Assembly (NCBI GenBank): GCA_037176845.1
Contig: JAYKXP010000029.1
Location: 310,001 to 374,000 of the forward strand
Origin: Paramarasmius palmivorus
Lineage: Eukaryota > Basidiomycota > Agaricomycetes > Agaricales > Marasmiaceae
Direction: 5' to 3'
DNA: 64,000 nt
The notes beneath the pieces were generated by a model. It was not told where the DNA came from, did no database searches, and saw nothing but the letters and a program-made list of their open reading frames with translations. Every line of letters begins with the position of its first letter. Positions within the stretch are counted from its first letter, which is position 1. Below are positions 11,578-24,085 of this stretch, piece by piece. Position numbers and translations under genes: made by a program.

Positions 11578-12961
11578 CTACACAATGAGACCGAAGACAT
11601 ACATGGGCTGAACCTGGGTGCCTGTCCCAATAGTCCTGTTCGGAACAGGATTACTTGTGCTTGCACCTTCAAACATGTTTTCGCCACGTTCTTCATTGTA
11701 AACATTGATACCGGACGATTTGGCGACTTTGATTAGGAGACCTTGGGTACCAAGTCAGTGTGTAAGTCTGATAGGTAGAACGAGGATGCTTACGGGACAT
11801 GGACATCTCGATAGCGAGCTTGACAATGTAGGTGACCGGGTGGAACTATTCAAACCGGTCAATAAATAAGAGGCTGACCTATCGGTACCGAGTCGGAGCA
11901 AAAGTTACCTGAACGTAGACGTATCCGTTGGGAAGTGCCGTTACACCCAGTAAAAGGATATCCATGCTGATGGATACAAAGATGATGTATTCGTTGAACC
12001 TAGATGAGCATGAGTATCTCGAATCTTGTAGTCGCTAATTTACTCACTTCATCACCTTCCTGTACTTCGTCAGTCCATGTGCAATAAGACGCCTCTTCAC
12101 CATGACAATGAACATGACGTTGAGGGTGAGATCGAGGCAAAGATAAACGCATTTCTCGAACTTGTCCCACCAATGGTTAAGCTGAAAGCAGTCCTTAGAG
12201 ATGATATCTTTGAACACTACGCGAAGGAAAACGCACAGCAATATATTTATGATTGATCTGAAGTTGTGCCGGGATCCCTGTCCGGAAAAGTGAGTCGAGA
12301 AATGGGCAGAGGCGGTGCACGTCCACGTACAGATACAGGCCGTGGAAAGAGATACGAGAGTAACAAGGCCAGCGACGCAGGCCTTGAGCAAGAACTGTAA
12401 GAAAGTCAGCATTGGATGTTGAACCGGCAGGGCCGCAACGCACCCGTTTCTTTTCATCCGACATCAAGATACAAAGTCGGTTGACGATAATAAGCATCAG
12501 GCATTGTACTTGAATAATCCAGCAGACGATGACGCAGGTGAAGATGGCGAGTCCAGGGGGGATAACCTTATAGAGATAGCACCAGGTTGTAACAGAAAAG
12601 ACAGTGTTTCTGTGCGTGAATACATCAGAATCTGGTTCTGGGAAAGATCAAAGGACATACCCAAAAATCTCAAGCCAGATCATCAGAATATAGGGGGTTA
12701 ACTATGCCATGTTCAGGTTTTCGTAGGAAGAAGAATACGCAGATCGCTCACCCTTCCAGCACGCTTCGTTTCCAGGACAGCAGTCCATGTCACGTTTATC
12801 AAGAAGCCAAGCTAGTAATGATCTTCAGTGCTTCGAATCATTGATAGTCGAGGAAAACTCACGAAGAAACCAAAGACGATGCTACCGAGAACGATATCTC
12901 CACGGGAGACATATAGTTCTTCGAAGGGCTTTTCGGTATGAAACCCAACGTCGATGGCCAT
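11578..12961 (-). CDS. fungal multi-pass membrane protein, unnamed family
   Basis: The spliced model starts MAIDVGFHTEKPFEEL at 12961, runs through about seven exons and stops at 11578. Predicted helices are carried by VLGSIVFGFFLGFLINVTW, YILMIWLEIFG, PPGLAIFTCVIVCWIIQVQ and LKACVAGLVTLVSLSTACIW, then a helix in KCVYLCLDLTLNVMFIVMV. The segments IIVNRLCILMSDEKKR, IWIPAQLQI and RRLIAHGLTKYRK are hallmarks of a fungal integral membrane family whose biochemical role I cannot name. One intron splits the Trp codon of IWIPA. The C-terminus is a hydrophilic Thr/Gly-rich tail. A broken paralog lies at 43979-45530. An upstream in-frame Met could lengthen the N-terminus by 29 residues. Confidence 0.7.
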
Positions 12962-13928
12962 GGGTGTGATATGTGGTTTTCCGTCTGACCGATATTTTGC
13001 TTTATATAAGACCGACAAACACAGGAGTGGTGCAAACCATCCGAACAATCACGATCGTGGAGATCAACTTGACATCCGTGAAGGCCGTGAGTGAAAACTA
13101 ATATACTCGCAATTCAGAGAATTTCAAAAAGAGTGCAATATGAAATGAAGATCACCCACGAATGTTGATATCCTCCTCGAGTAAGGAGCGAGGTCAGCAT
13201 AGGTCAGCATGTAGGCTCAACTTTCGAATAGTAACATGTAAACCCACATCGAACTGCTTTGGACTCCTGTATCAATCGATCGGGGCTTAGAACCCTCGCA
13301 CCGTGCTTCGCTCAGTAAGGTAGAACCGGAAGGATCCATGTGTCTGCGGCCGACAGAAGTAGGTAGAATGATCGCCGTAGTAACGCGGATTTGGAGAAAC
13401 AGGAGCTACTATTTCGTACCTGGCAGTAACCGTGCGGCCTAGCCGGTTAAAACGGAGATCGTCCAACGTCCTTATACTCGAATAGTCACCTTGCAATCTT
13501 TGTAACTACTTCGTTGCGGTAAGTTCGTCATCCGCGACCCTGGCTCGGTAGCGAGCTTCCCTATGTGTTTCCTATATCAATCATCAAGATTCTCTGCACA
13601 TAGAGTATATTTCGCCGGAGAAAGGTTTGAAGGTGGAGGGTCGATCTGAGTTTCTCAATGGCACTCAGGAGTTACCAGTCACTGGTCAGGGCCATAGAAT
13701 TTCAGTGGGTGCTCCACAACACAAGCAAAGCCTACCGGTTGACCTATCTACCGCGCGTCCAAAGCGAGTATCTCGTCTTTTCTCCGATTGTGTGCAGGAT
13801 TTGAGGCAGAAGAGGATATGAAAAAAGTGGGAGGACTGGAGACAGCAAAGCCTGGCTTTACAATGAAGGCTCATTCATAGTGCACGTCTTTTGCAATTGG
13901 GTGGGTCAAAGGAAAAAGCGCGTAGGAC

Positions 13929-13950
13929 GCCGGCCCCGCCCGGGGCCGGC
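13929..13950. repeat. perfect 10-bp GC-only inverted repeat
   Basis: Two 10-bp arms made only of G and C (GCCGGCCCCG and its complement) are separated by CC, in a region of otherwise average composition. It could form a very stable hairpin. There is no T-run after it that would indicate a terminator. Confidence 0.8.
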
Positions 13951-14313
13951 GGCAGTAGATATTTACACGTGACACTCAGCTTTGCTCGAGTTGCAAGTTC
14001 TCTTTGTTGCTCGTCCTCTCACTCAGTGCCATCCCTCACCCTAGCCAGAACCCAAAACAGAGCCGTGATCTAGGTGGTTTTTGCAATCATCATCTCGTTG
14101 ATGAAGACCTAATTATGATCACTCACACCTTTCACCGACTTCAAGTTCAGGCTACCAAAAACGCATCACAGATTACGTCCGGAACATATAGTGCAAGTAA
14201 GTATTCATTAATGCAGCAATGCTCTCTGAGCTCTGGCTTATTGTCATTTTTAGGATTTCCAAGGAAGAACGTGGTGAACAACCGATGGTATAGCCATATT
14301 TATGCGGCCATTT

Positions 14314-14386
14314 CATGACGCGTCTCTTTGGCATCTATGGATTTTTCAAAAGGCAGAAGCTCTCGGCCGTGACATGACGCGTCTCT
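14314..14386 (+). repeat. duplicated 14-bp motif upstream of the methyltransferase
   Basis: The sequence catgacgcgtctct occurs at 14314-14327 and again at 14373-14386, 59 bp apart. The second copy is followed directly by tataagg. Both copies lie within 190 bp of the methyltransferase start, so they could be regulator sites. Confidence 0.55.
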
Positions 14387-14444
14387 ATAAGGCTTCCCTG
14401 TTATCGAACTTGGACTACAAGTACAGGAATAACAGAACATCTAC

Positions 14445-14452
14445 TATATAAA
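14445..14452 (+). promoter_or_regulatory. TATA box of the O-methyltransferase gene
   Basis: TATATAAA lies 52 bp before the start codon at 14497. Confidence 0.6.
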
Positions 14453-14496
14453 GAACGACGTCAAAAGTATCTGACCCAATCATCCGCGATCTCGCA

Positions 14497-16496
14497 ATGT
14501 CTACCAAAACACCTTCCCCACTTCGCCAACTCGCCAATCTCATATCTCAATCCGTCGACCAGATCGATGCAATTTTTGCAAAAGAAGGTCTCACCTACCC
14601 CAAATTGGATGATCTTTTCGACCCCAACTCGCCAGAAGAAGCCCTTTCCATGAACCCAGATGTCGCGAAATCGGCTATGGTCGTTGTAGCAGCGTGTGGT
14701 CAGCTCAACGCTGTAATCAATATACCTACGATGACACTCTTTGATGCCATTGGAGGCGTAGGTTTTTGACATGGTCCCTTTAGTACCTCCTTTGGCTTAC
14801 CATTGCCCGATACAGTTCCATGTCTCTTCTTGCCTTCGCACTGTCGTAGCTACAAATGTGGTCGAGATCCTCCGTGGACATCCCGAAGGATTGCATGTCA
14901 ATGAAATTGCGGCCAAAGGTGGGCTGGAGCCAACTAGATTGGGTGAGATAGCCGTGCATACATTTCAGTTCAAGTTTCCTTCTAACTTTGTTTCGTTCAG
15001 CAAGGATTCTTCGCCTCCTCGCTTCACACCATTTGTTTATCGAGACGGCCCCCGACGTCTTCAAAGCTAATCGCCTCTCTTCGATGTTGGACACGATGAA
15101 AAGTGTCGAGGAGATCCAAGCCAAGTAAATCTCTTGCAGCTTGTTTCAGTTGCAGCTAGCTGAGAAGCAGTGTTCAGCCCAGAAAATAAGTATGCCGGGA
15201 CTTCAGGTATTGGTGCAATAATTGAGCATACGTGAGCCCATTTTTCCTTTCTTCCGCCGATCCATACTTAAATCATTCTATCCAGTGGCGATGAGATGTT
15301 CAAGGCCTCAGCATACATGACCGAGACGCTCCTTGACCCGAAGAAGGGACACTCCGACGCCCCTGAAGACACGCCACTGGCAGTAAGTCTGTTCAGCTCC
15401 TCAATCGCCACCGCGCTGTACTTCTCCGCTCTAGCGTGCATTCAACATGAATAAATCAGTTTGGGACTGGTTCGAGGAACCTGGTAATGAATTTAGACTG
15501 AAGCGGTTTGCCTCGGCCGCTGAGGGATTCTACAAAATGAAACCAGGCGCCGTCTTGGCTGGTGTGTTATATTTCGCCGTTTCCCTAGTGCTAGAGATCT
15601 CAACAGTTTTCTGTTCTAGGATTCAAATGGAGCACTCTTCCTCCTGGATCTGTGGTAGTCGATGTCGGTGGAGGCTCTGGACATAATATGCTCACCATCT
15701 ACAAAGAGCACCCTGAGCTGAACTTCATCATTCAGGATCGTGAAGCTGTAATTCGGCAAGCCCAAAAGGTACTTCCTCGGCTACTTGTATCTCGAATATG
15801 CTCTCATGCAGATCTTCGAAGTTCTGGGAATCCAATGCTCCTAACGCAATAGGAGACGGCACAGTGACCCTTCAAGGTACGATGTATATCAATATTTATT
15901 ATAAATGATATCTTATCTCTTTGCCAGCCCATAATTTCTTTGACCCTCAGGACATCGCACCACCCGCTGTTTTCTTGTGCAGCATGATCATGCATGACTA
16001 TGGACGAGCGTTGGCTGAGAAGATACTGAAACATCTTCGAAACGCTGCTGGTCCAGACACACGGCTTTTGATCCTTGACCAGGTACGCCTACCGTTATGG
16101 CAACTTTTCAACATATATTATTAGTATACTAACACCTACCTCCCGCCCTGACAGATTGTACCTTATGCATCTCCTCATGATACCAGTCGAGACATCACCA
16201 GCGAAATTCGTGGAGCAGAACAACATCCCGTACCTCCTCCCCTTCTCTCGAATTTAGGGAAAGCCAGTGCAATGACGTACCTGGGCGACTTGCAGGTCTG
16301 TATCCATATCTATCTTGTGCGACCTTTCGCAGAGCTAATACCCATCCCGCGCCTGTAGATGTATGTGGGGTTAAACGGCGAAGGACGCACTCTGGGTTCT
16401 TACGTGGAACTGTTGAAGAGCGCGGGTTGGAAGATCGAGCAGATATACCAAATAACTGGTGCTATCCAGATGCAGATTGTCGCTGCCCCGGTGTAA
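14497..16496 (+). CDS. SAM-dependent O-methyltransferase (Methyltransf_2 type)
   Basis: This is a multi-exon gene of about nine exons. The N-terminal half (SPLRQLANLISQSVDQIDAI, then VVEILRGHPEGLHVNEIAAK) is the dimerisation/winged-helix region of plant-type O-methyltransferases. Next come DWFEEPGNEFRLKRFASA, the glycine-rich SAM site VVDVGGGSGHNM, an acidic NFIIQDRE at the adenosine end, HNFFDPQ, and the catalytic-region MHDYGRALAEKIL, where His is the expected general base. It ends KSAGWKIEQIYQ and IQMQIVAAPV. It would methylate a hydroxyl group on a small molecule; the substrate is not visible. It has the usual family length of about 460 residues and no frame break was seen. It may take part in secondary metabolism with the GMC oxidoreductase, transporter and dioxygenase downstream. 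Confidence 0.85.
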
Positions 16497-17687
16497 TACT
16501 GAAATACTAACCAGGATCTGAGACAGTAATGACCTTTGCTTATCTTGTTTTTTAATGCGTTGCTCGGGCACCATCCGAGTGTATGGTTCCAAGAATGCTT
16601 TCACATGGTAAGCAAGCCGACGGCAGACTCGGGTCGTTCTTGACTTTTTCTTGTTGCGATCTTCCGAGTGCTGCGCAGCTTGCAAAGGCTTGTGTTCAAC
16701 GTCACTTTCATGCAATGAATCTGATCCCCTCCATGAATGTCGGTTGCTTCCGAACCTCGGAGTGTCTCGATTCTGGCAACAAGAGTCAAGACGACACTGC
16801 AGTGGTGTTTGTTCTGCATCGCGTTAGTGTTCCAGAGCATTCCCCATGGTTCCCCCACTCAGCATTTCGTGATGACTGTTCCCCAATACACTTCCCCATT
16901 AGGGCGAGTAGTGGTTGACGGTCGTGAGGCGGATCCACTAAGAGAGTAACCGTGCTTGTATGCAGATGTCTCTAGGTGACAGGAATTCTACATCTTGGGC
17001 TTCACGCCAAGTTTGTGCAACGTTCAAATGCCCAGAAACGGTGGTGGAGCGCTCTTTCCCTCTACAAACACCCGAGTACATATTTCGGGTGCACGTTGAG
17101 CCTGCTTGTTTCTTTTCTGCAGCTTCTGTAGCCTGCTCCACTTGTTCGGTAAATTGGTGGCCTGCAGCTGATGCGTGGATCAACATGTGGGAAGCGCAAA
17201 GTTCTGGCTGAGGATGACTTTGTTCGATGTCGAACCTAGAAGCGAACCGCCACAGGACAGCCTGTTCCAGGTCCCTTGGCTTATGAGCTTGGTTCATTAA
17301 TTTTCGTTACCTGAAGAAATGATCATCAGGACAAACGGTGAAGAGAAGGACACATTGCGCGAAGTTTCGCATCGGGTTCGCAGCCGGCAAGGGCAAGCCG
17401 CTGGCAAGCCGGCACGTTGGCATTGACCTGAATTCAACACTCTCCAGCTTCCAAGTTCCCAGTCCCTCAGGCAATAGAAGAGAAGAGGGAAAAAGTAAGA
17501 GTTGAAACGTTATATGTATGGATGCAGTTTCGGCTCAAGGCAGCTGTCAAGCTTTCAAGCGGGACGCACAAAACGATCCCGATGCTTGAGCTTCTTAGGA
17601 GGGTATGGGAGCAAATCAAGCCAATAACACCGAGATTATTCACATCATGATGCCAAGGAATCTTTTCTTCTTGCTGTCGTCGACCCA
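16497..17687. other. intergenic stretch between methyltransferase and GMC oxidoreductase
   Basis: About 1.2 kb holds several mutually overlapping open frames of 60 to 120 codons on both strands. None has a domain or splice structure I can support. The right end is the upstream region of the GMC gene. Confidence 0.5.
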
Positions 17688-17693
17688 TATAAG
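17688..17693 (+). promoter_or_regulatory. TATA box of the GMC oxidoreductase gene
   Basis: TATAAG lies 69 bp before the start codon at 17757. Confidence 0.5.
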
Positions 17694-17756
17694 GGGACCA
17701 TGACGATGCACGCCCGTTTGTTACCACCCATCTTCCCAGTTTGAAAGTTTTCCTCA

Positions 17757-20043
17757 ATGTGGACGAAACTTTCACAGTTCGTGGCGGCCACTCTCGTGCT
17801 GGCCTCGTTTGAGGGTTGCAGGGGCGCTGTTTGGACAGGCAATCTGGCCGAATCATACGACTACATTATCGTTGGAGGAGGACAAGCAGGATTGACTGTT
17901 GCTGGTCGTCTTTCAGAGGATTCTTCAAAGACCGTGTTGGTGATCGAGGCTGGTGATTCAGGAGAGGCGATTCAGAGCAAAATAGGTGCGTTTCCTTTTA
18001 CATTTTACATTTTTCACGGCGCTAAAGACCTCTTTATAGACACACCGTCGTCAACATATTTTGACTCAATAACGGGCACATCTGCTGATTGGCAGTATAC
18101 CACCGTCCCAGAACCCAATACCAACAACAGGACAATATGGTGGCCACGAGGAAAAGTCTTGGGAGGATCCTCGGCAATGAACGCCATGTACATGGTCCGG
18201 CCTCCGCAGATTGAAGTCGACGCATGGTCGGAGTTGGTGTCTTCCGATTCATGGAACTGGAATTCCTTGTTTGCCAACATGAAGAAGTCGGAGACCTTCC
18301 ACCCACCTGACAACGAGGCAAGAGACGTTGCTAAAATTCAATTCGATGCGAGCAGTCATGGAACCGATGGTCCCATTCAGGTGGCATATTCTCCGTTGTA
18401 AGTCCAGAAGCACTATTTTTATATGTGGAAATCTTCTGACAATGCGTGCCATTAGCCAATTCGAGCAGAATGGTCAATGGATCGAAGCCATGAGCAATGC
18501 AGGTATCTGGAGCAACCCTGATGCCATGGCCGGCCGAAACTGGGGCGCTTGGACAACCAACTCTTTCATTGACCCTGCCGGCCCCTGGAAACGTTCCTAC
18601 TCCCGCTCAGCTTACATCGATCCTCACAAAGACCGCCCAAATCTCACGATCCTTGTCAACTCGACAGTGACACGTATTCTATTTGCATCACAAGATAATC
18701 CCACCGCCACGGGTGTTGAGTATGCCGAAACCAAAGATGGTGAAAAACGCACAGTCAATGTCAACCGAGAAGTGATCGTTACATCCGGTGCTATTGGCAG
18801 TCCACACGTGCTTATGACTAGCGGAGTTGGCCCCAGAGCTGTACTAGAAGCCGCTGGTGTACCGGTTCAGGTTGACCTCCCAGGAGTCGGTGAACATCTC
18901 CAAGACCATTTAACCAACTCCGTGACCTGGAACACTTCGGCTGACACTGCTGGTTCCCTCCACGCCTCAGGCTTGGTTAGTGTCTCCCTTGTAGATTGAT
19001 GGTTCGTACTGAAACTGTCTATACCTTCAGGCAACCCCAGAGTTCCTTTCGCATATCAACTCTGGCGTCGCTTATCTCAATGCTTCTTACCTCTTCGGTG
19101 GAGACAGTGGACGTGATGAATTTGCTCAGACAGTCGCCAACCAATACTCTGACTCCTTATCGACCGTTCCTACACAAAGCCAGGAGATCATTGAGGGATA
19201 CAGGGTTAAATACGATGTCCTATCCAAAACCGTTATCCCGAGCGAAGTCGGTATCGTCGAGCTTTTACTAAACCTCATGGGCGACGGCTCTATTTCGATT
19301 GGTGTCGCAATGCAGCATCCTTTCAGGTGGGTGACAATTGACATCGTTCTCGGCTCCATAATCTGATGCTCGTTTCCAGTCAAGGACGTATGTACATCAA
19401 TTCGTCTTCTGTTTTCGACCATCCTATCATCGAGCCCAACTACCTGGCTCATCCTTCTGGTGTGTTTGGCATCCTTCAACTTGGGATACCAATATTAATG
19501 TTTCCATTTTAGACGTTGTCATGCTCCGACAAGGATTGAAGGTAGCCCGTGCCATCGGCTCTGTCGCACCCTTCAACTCTAGCCTTGGTGCTGAACTCTC
19601 CCCCGGGTCTGAAGTCCAAACCGATGAGCAATGGGACGCTTGGATCAAAGGAACGACATGGACTCAATTCCACCCCGGATGCACATGCTCTATGCTTCCC
19701 CAAGAGCAAGGAGGTGTTGTCGATGCTAACCTAAAAGTGTACGGCCTCAGTGAGTACCTCTTATCGTCATCGAAGCATGAATGTACTGACATGATTCCTC
19801 AAGACAATGTTCGTGTTGCTGATGGCTCAGTCTTCCCCTTCCTGTTCTCTGCTCATGTAACGTTTATTTCCATTGTCATCATAACTTCGACTAACCCTTT
19901 TCTACCGATAGGTCGGAGCTCCAACATATGGTGTTGCTGAAGAAGCGGCTACTATCATTCGTAACTCCAATTCTGCCCTTCCTAACGGTTCATGGTCTTG
20001 GTTAGGTTTGTTCGCCTTCATTGGTGTTGTGTTGGCGGTATAG
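17757..20043 (+). CDS. secreted GMC oxidoreductase (aryl-alcohol/glucose oxidase-like)
   Basis: This is a FAD-dependent alcohol or sugar oxidoreductase of the GMC family. The N-terminus is a signal peptide (about residues 1-23, MWTKLSQFVAATLVLASFEG). The FAD dinucleotide motif is DYIIVGGGQAGLTVAGRL, followed by VLVIEAGDSG. The second GMC signature region is WWPRGKVLGGSSAMNAMYMV. Later come VIVTSGAIGSPHVLMTSGVGP and LPGVGEHLQDH. The catalytic region has HPGCTCSMLP with the conserved His, and the second active-site position is the His of FLFSAHVGAPTYGVAEEA. The gene has about eight exons with GT-AG introns. A hydrophobic C-terminus (SWLGLFAFIGVVLAV) suggests a membrane or GPI anchor. The stop is at 20041-20043 and no frame break was seen. 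Confidence 0.9.
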
Positions 20044-20542
20044 TCATTAGGTGACTTTTTTTGCTTTGCTTTCGATGACAGACCTCTTTCATGGCCTGCC
20101 GGACGCTTCTGGGAATGGAAAAGGACAATAAACTATTACTAATGGTAGCTCACCCGTACGCCGTCGTTCATGGAACACTCGTTTACTGCTCCGAGCCTCA
20201 TCCAATCTACTACAATCATATATTTGGATTTTCTACTATACATACGTATTCCGTATACCCTCGTACGCATATCAATGCTATCGCAACAAGGATGCTTTCA
20301 CGCTTGCGTATTCGATTTGGTTTGAATTGCGACTCCTAAGAGTAGACCCGCGAGATAGCCGATGTGGCCGGTAAAACGTTTGCTTCGACGACGCATATGG
20401 CACATGTGAACCTGGTACAGGAGGGTACACTCGCGCGCGTGGAGATATACGATGTCGTTTGTTGCTGTCAAATAATTTATATTTGAACATCGATCTCATT
20501 GATTACATTGTTTACAAACATCGATGGGTTGGCCACTACAGC
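20044..20542. other. convergent intergenic stretch
   Basis: It is the 3' flank of both the plus-strand GMC gene and the minus-strand MFS gene. Nothing further is supported. Confidence 0.5.
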
Positions 20543-23137
20543 CTACTCAGCGTTTTCATATGCGGTGCGGAAAGTTCGCTCCAGCAGGATCATAACGCTG
20601 CCTTTCCGGCAGTCTATAACGAAACGAGTTTCTAAGTCTCCTCGCTCAGGGCTAGAACAAAACATGGTCCCCTTACCTCGATAGGTAGTAGCAACATCAA
20701 GACGGAAGATACAAGGAACAGCGTTGCAGCCACGAAGATGGGTCTGACAACCAATGGAATTAGATAAGGTTCTTCCGGTACACAACTTCGAGAAGACCCA
20801 CCCGTTCGCCGTCGAGCTCGTTGCTGATCCGTCTGGGTTCGTGGTCACAATTTTGATCACAGGCGCAAGGATACCAGTAATTCGGTTAAACGCCGAGCAA
20901 AGGGCGTCTCCAGTTCCACGATGGGGCGCTGGGAAAACCTCCGGGGTGTAAGCGTACAAGACACCGTACATCTGCACATATTGCGTCAAGTTTCTGAATC
21001 AGTATGGGATACCGAGCAAAGGACTTACAGCGTTCCTGTAGATAGTTGCTCCTCAGTGACCGAATAAAGCAGACTTGGCTAGACGTCACTCACTGTGTTA
21101 AACCAGAAGCGCAAGAATATCCCAAGACGGCCTCTTGAGATCTACTAGTCGTGAACAAGAACAAAAAGACACCGGTAAGAGCAGTGGACACTGCCATGGT
21201 CAATTTGCGGCCTCCTAAAGAAAACTTGCTATCGGACTTGCGAGTCCAATCTACGACAAGACAGGCGATGATAGAACCAGGCACACCAAGTATCGAAATA
21301 ATAGTGTAGTCTCGGTATACTCGCGACACTGTACCATTGCTATCTGGGACCTGTGTCGTGAGGTAGAGCGTGATAAAACCATTGAAAAGGGGGTATGCCA
21401 ATCCGATTAATCTGACGTCGAGCGACTGTCAGAAAGCAGGACAACACTAACAACAGTGATACTGACCCCCATAACGCAATAGTGATAGAAGTGTTGATAG
21501 CAAGTCGTTTTGTTTGGAACAGAGGCTTAATGTGGGACCTTGATGTGTGAGCCAAGATGAGCCATTTGCCTGAAGAGGGATTGATAGAGACGTACAGCGA
21601 AAACTCGGAAAATGTATTCTTGAAGATTTCGAGCGTCGAGAAACGAGTGGTTGCTGCAGTAGATGTATCTCCAGAGACCCTTCTGAGGGCTTCAGCTGTC
21701 AGTGTTATCTTTCTGCCATTTTTACGTGCAATGTGTTCTAAAATCTGCAAAAGGCGATATAGTCAGCGGCCGAATACTGAGCCGTATAGCGAGATAAGCT
21801 TGACCTTGACCGCGTCCTCGTCACGGCCCTTGGCAATCATAAATTTGGAACTTTCCTAGAAAATTTTACGTGTTAGATAAGAGCAACTTGTCACTGAATT
21901 ATAATATGCCACGAACCTGCAAGTCGAATACGACGAATCGCATTATCCACATGACCATAGTAACACCACCGCTGATCCTATTGTCAAAGGACTGCGAAAG
22001 ACATCGGCAAGATAAGAAGAACGTACAGGGTGTAACTGGCGGTGAGAGTGCAGATTAGCTTTCCGGTCTACGCGCGGACTCCAATGATACTTACAGAGTA
22101 TATCTCCAACCCATGTTGTCCGCCTTCAAACATTCCTCGACTGTAGTGGGGCATGAAAAATTCCCAATCAATGGCCACGCTACAAGAGAAGCGAAGAGTT
22201 GTCCAAGCGCCCACCATGCTGAAAGCAGGGTCAAAAGCCACTGGTTGACGTTAGTATTAGCTTGTGCACATGGTAGGACAAAGCATACCTGATGGGACTT
22301 GGGTACGTGCTCCAAAAAGATTGCACCTGGTGTAAGTAACATCGGTTAGCTCCCCGAGCTGATCCGGAATAGTCAAGTTGATACGGACCATCGACAGGTA
22401 AACTGAAGTTCAGGGGCAGGAACAAAATTGTTGAAAACTACGTCAGCGGGGGGAAAGTGACGCCACGAGACCTCGGAGGACTCACTTTCCGCCTATTCCG
22501 AAGCCCACACATGCAATCAGCGCGGCGAGGGTCGTAAAGTTATTTGCGGCTCCAGAGGCTACTCCAAAGACGCCGGCGATGAATAGGGTGATGTTGAAGG
22601 ATAGCTTTCTGCCGATCAAGTCTGCAAGTATACCCCATGTCGTAGCGCCGAGAATGAGACCGACGTAGAGAGCCAGTGTCGCATACTCTACACGAGCCGG
22701 TCTCAATTCATGTTGAATTTGTGGTAGGATAATGGCAACGCCTTGAAGCCAAATATCTGTGGTAGAATTTTAGTCGCTATCGTGAGTCCGCTATCGAGAG
22801 AGAGATGACTTACTGTCAGCGGCCCAGCCCAATCCCGTCAGTAAAAACAGCTGAAACTGGTAACGTCCGAAGCCGACTCTAAAGGAAAATGAGGGGTGTA
22901 ATCAATGAGAGTATCGATACGATGGCCTACTCATTCTGCATGTGCTCGTTGACTAGAATGAAGCTGGGTGAGCGAAGAACTGCTTGTATGGACAGAAATA
23001 GACGCACTCAGTCTGCTCTTAGCGTCGTAGATGGCCGACACACCATCTTCACGAGCGATATAGCTGTCATTATCGAAGAGGGCGTGAGTCTTTTCCGCGT
23101 CCGACTGGGGAATCGCCGTTTTTTCTTCGCTGCTCAT
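20543..23137 (-). CDS. MFS transporter (SVOP/sugar-transporter-like)
   Basis: The start at 23137 (MSSEEKTAIPQSDAEKTHAL) gives a cytosolic N-terminus. It is followed by a helix set typical of major facilitator proteins: a VGFGRY/FLLTGLGWAAD-like first helix, EYATLALYVGLILGATTWG, the loop ILADLIGRKLSFNITLF (equivalent of the DxxGRR motif), ACVGFGIGG, EHVPKSHQWLLTLLSAWWAL, and a late helix set (RPIFVAATLFLVSSVLMLL, LPIE). The gene has about ten short introns. The 3' end is uncertain. Removing the last intron-like segment gives a stop at 20614, whereas the frame open to 20543 encodes ETRF, which fits the common PIETRG ending. The substrate is unknown. It is divergent from the receptor gene at 24086 and convergent with the GMC gene. 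Confidence 0.75.
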
Positions 23138-24085
23138 GATGGTGGGAGGGAATAAGGTGAGCGACAGCCTAAGATCAGAAACGCGAATACCTTTAAATGA
23201 TGCCCGAGAATTTTTTATTCAAATTAGGGTATCCACAAGAGGTGTGCGGCTTGAGAGTGATCAGACCATATGCAGATGGTCGGGAGGTGAGTAGGAACAA
23301 GTTCACAGCAACCCCCCATGGCTCCTCATGATTCCTGATATCAGTCTTAACTAGTATTGAATTCACCTCTTTGGCACTATTCCGGTGTGAGAATCTTGAG
23401 AGATACAGAGATAAAGTTCAATGAACGTTTGTGGGCAGGATATATTTTCCGGCGAGAGCACGGCCACGGTTGACGCGTGACGTTGCTCCGTTGCTCCGTC
23501 ACCGGATAATGCCGTCATTTCCATCTCTTGACCGCAACGAGGCATGGCATATGCCCCCCATTTCTGTCCGCTCAGCTATGTTGGTCTGTGTAACGCTCGC
23601 CGCCAGATTGCCAAGGATCATTCATTCCTCATGGCATCAACGACAGCTTGAGTCTGTGATCTCGCTGCGATCTATCGTCACGGAACTCCATTCACATGGA
23701 CACCCCAGTCTCCCTCAAAAAGAGATGGTATCATATAACCAACTCTATCCATGACAAACATCACTTTCCGGGATCATCTCCAACCACTCTCACACATCCG
23801 CGCTGCAATAGAAAATATAAACTCGATACAATTCAATCATAGTTAAAGCAGCAGAAAAAGGGAAGCTCCAAGTTTCGATGATCATTCATGATGCGAACAG
23901 TTCGTGGGCGCCACGGTAGTTCTGGAATACTTGGATCTCTGGCGGCAATACGGCAGAATGAATTTCACTCCGTATTGCTTCACCGACGAGTTTGGACAGA
24001 GCATTGATGCCTTGAGTTAAGACGCTCAAATAGAGTTCCCGACGAGTTTGCATTTCTTTCTGGAACACCCACTATCCTATGCGCC
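23138..24085. other. divergent upstream region of the MFS and receptor genes
   Basis: It separates two divergent genes and so should hold both promoters. A short tandem (gttgctcc twice) lies near 23485. Small overlapping open frames here have no support. Confidence 0.5.

Larger units (their letters stand above)
12962..14444. other. gene-free stretch with a GC-rich hairpin and a duplicated motif
   Basis: There is no convincing gene in about 1.5 kb. It separates the minus-strand membrane protein from the plus-strand methyltransferase and so contains both upstream regions. It includes a perfect GC-rich inverted repeat (13929-13950) and a 14-bp motif present twice (14314 and 14373). Confidence 0.5.
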
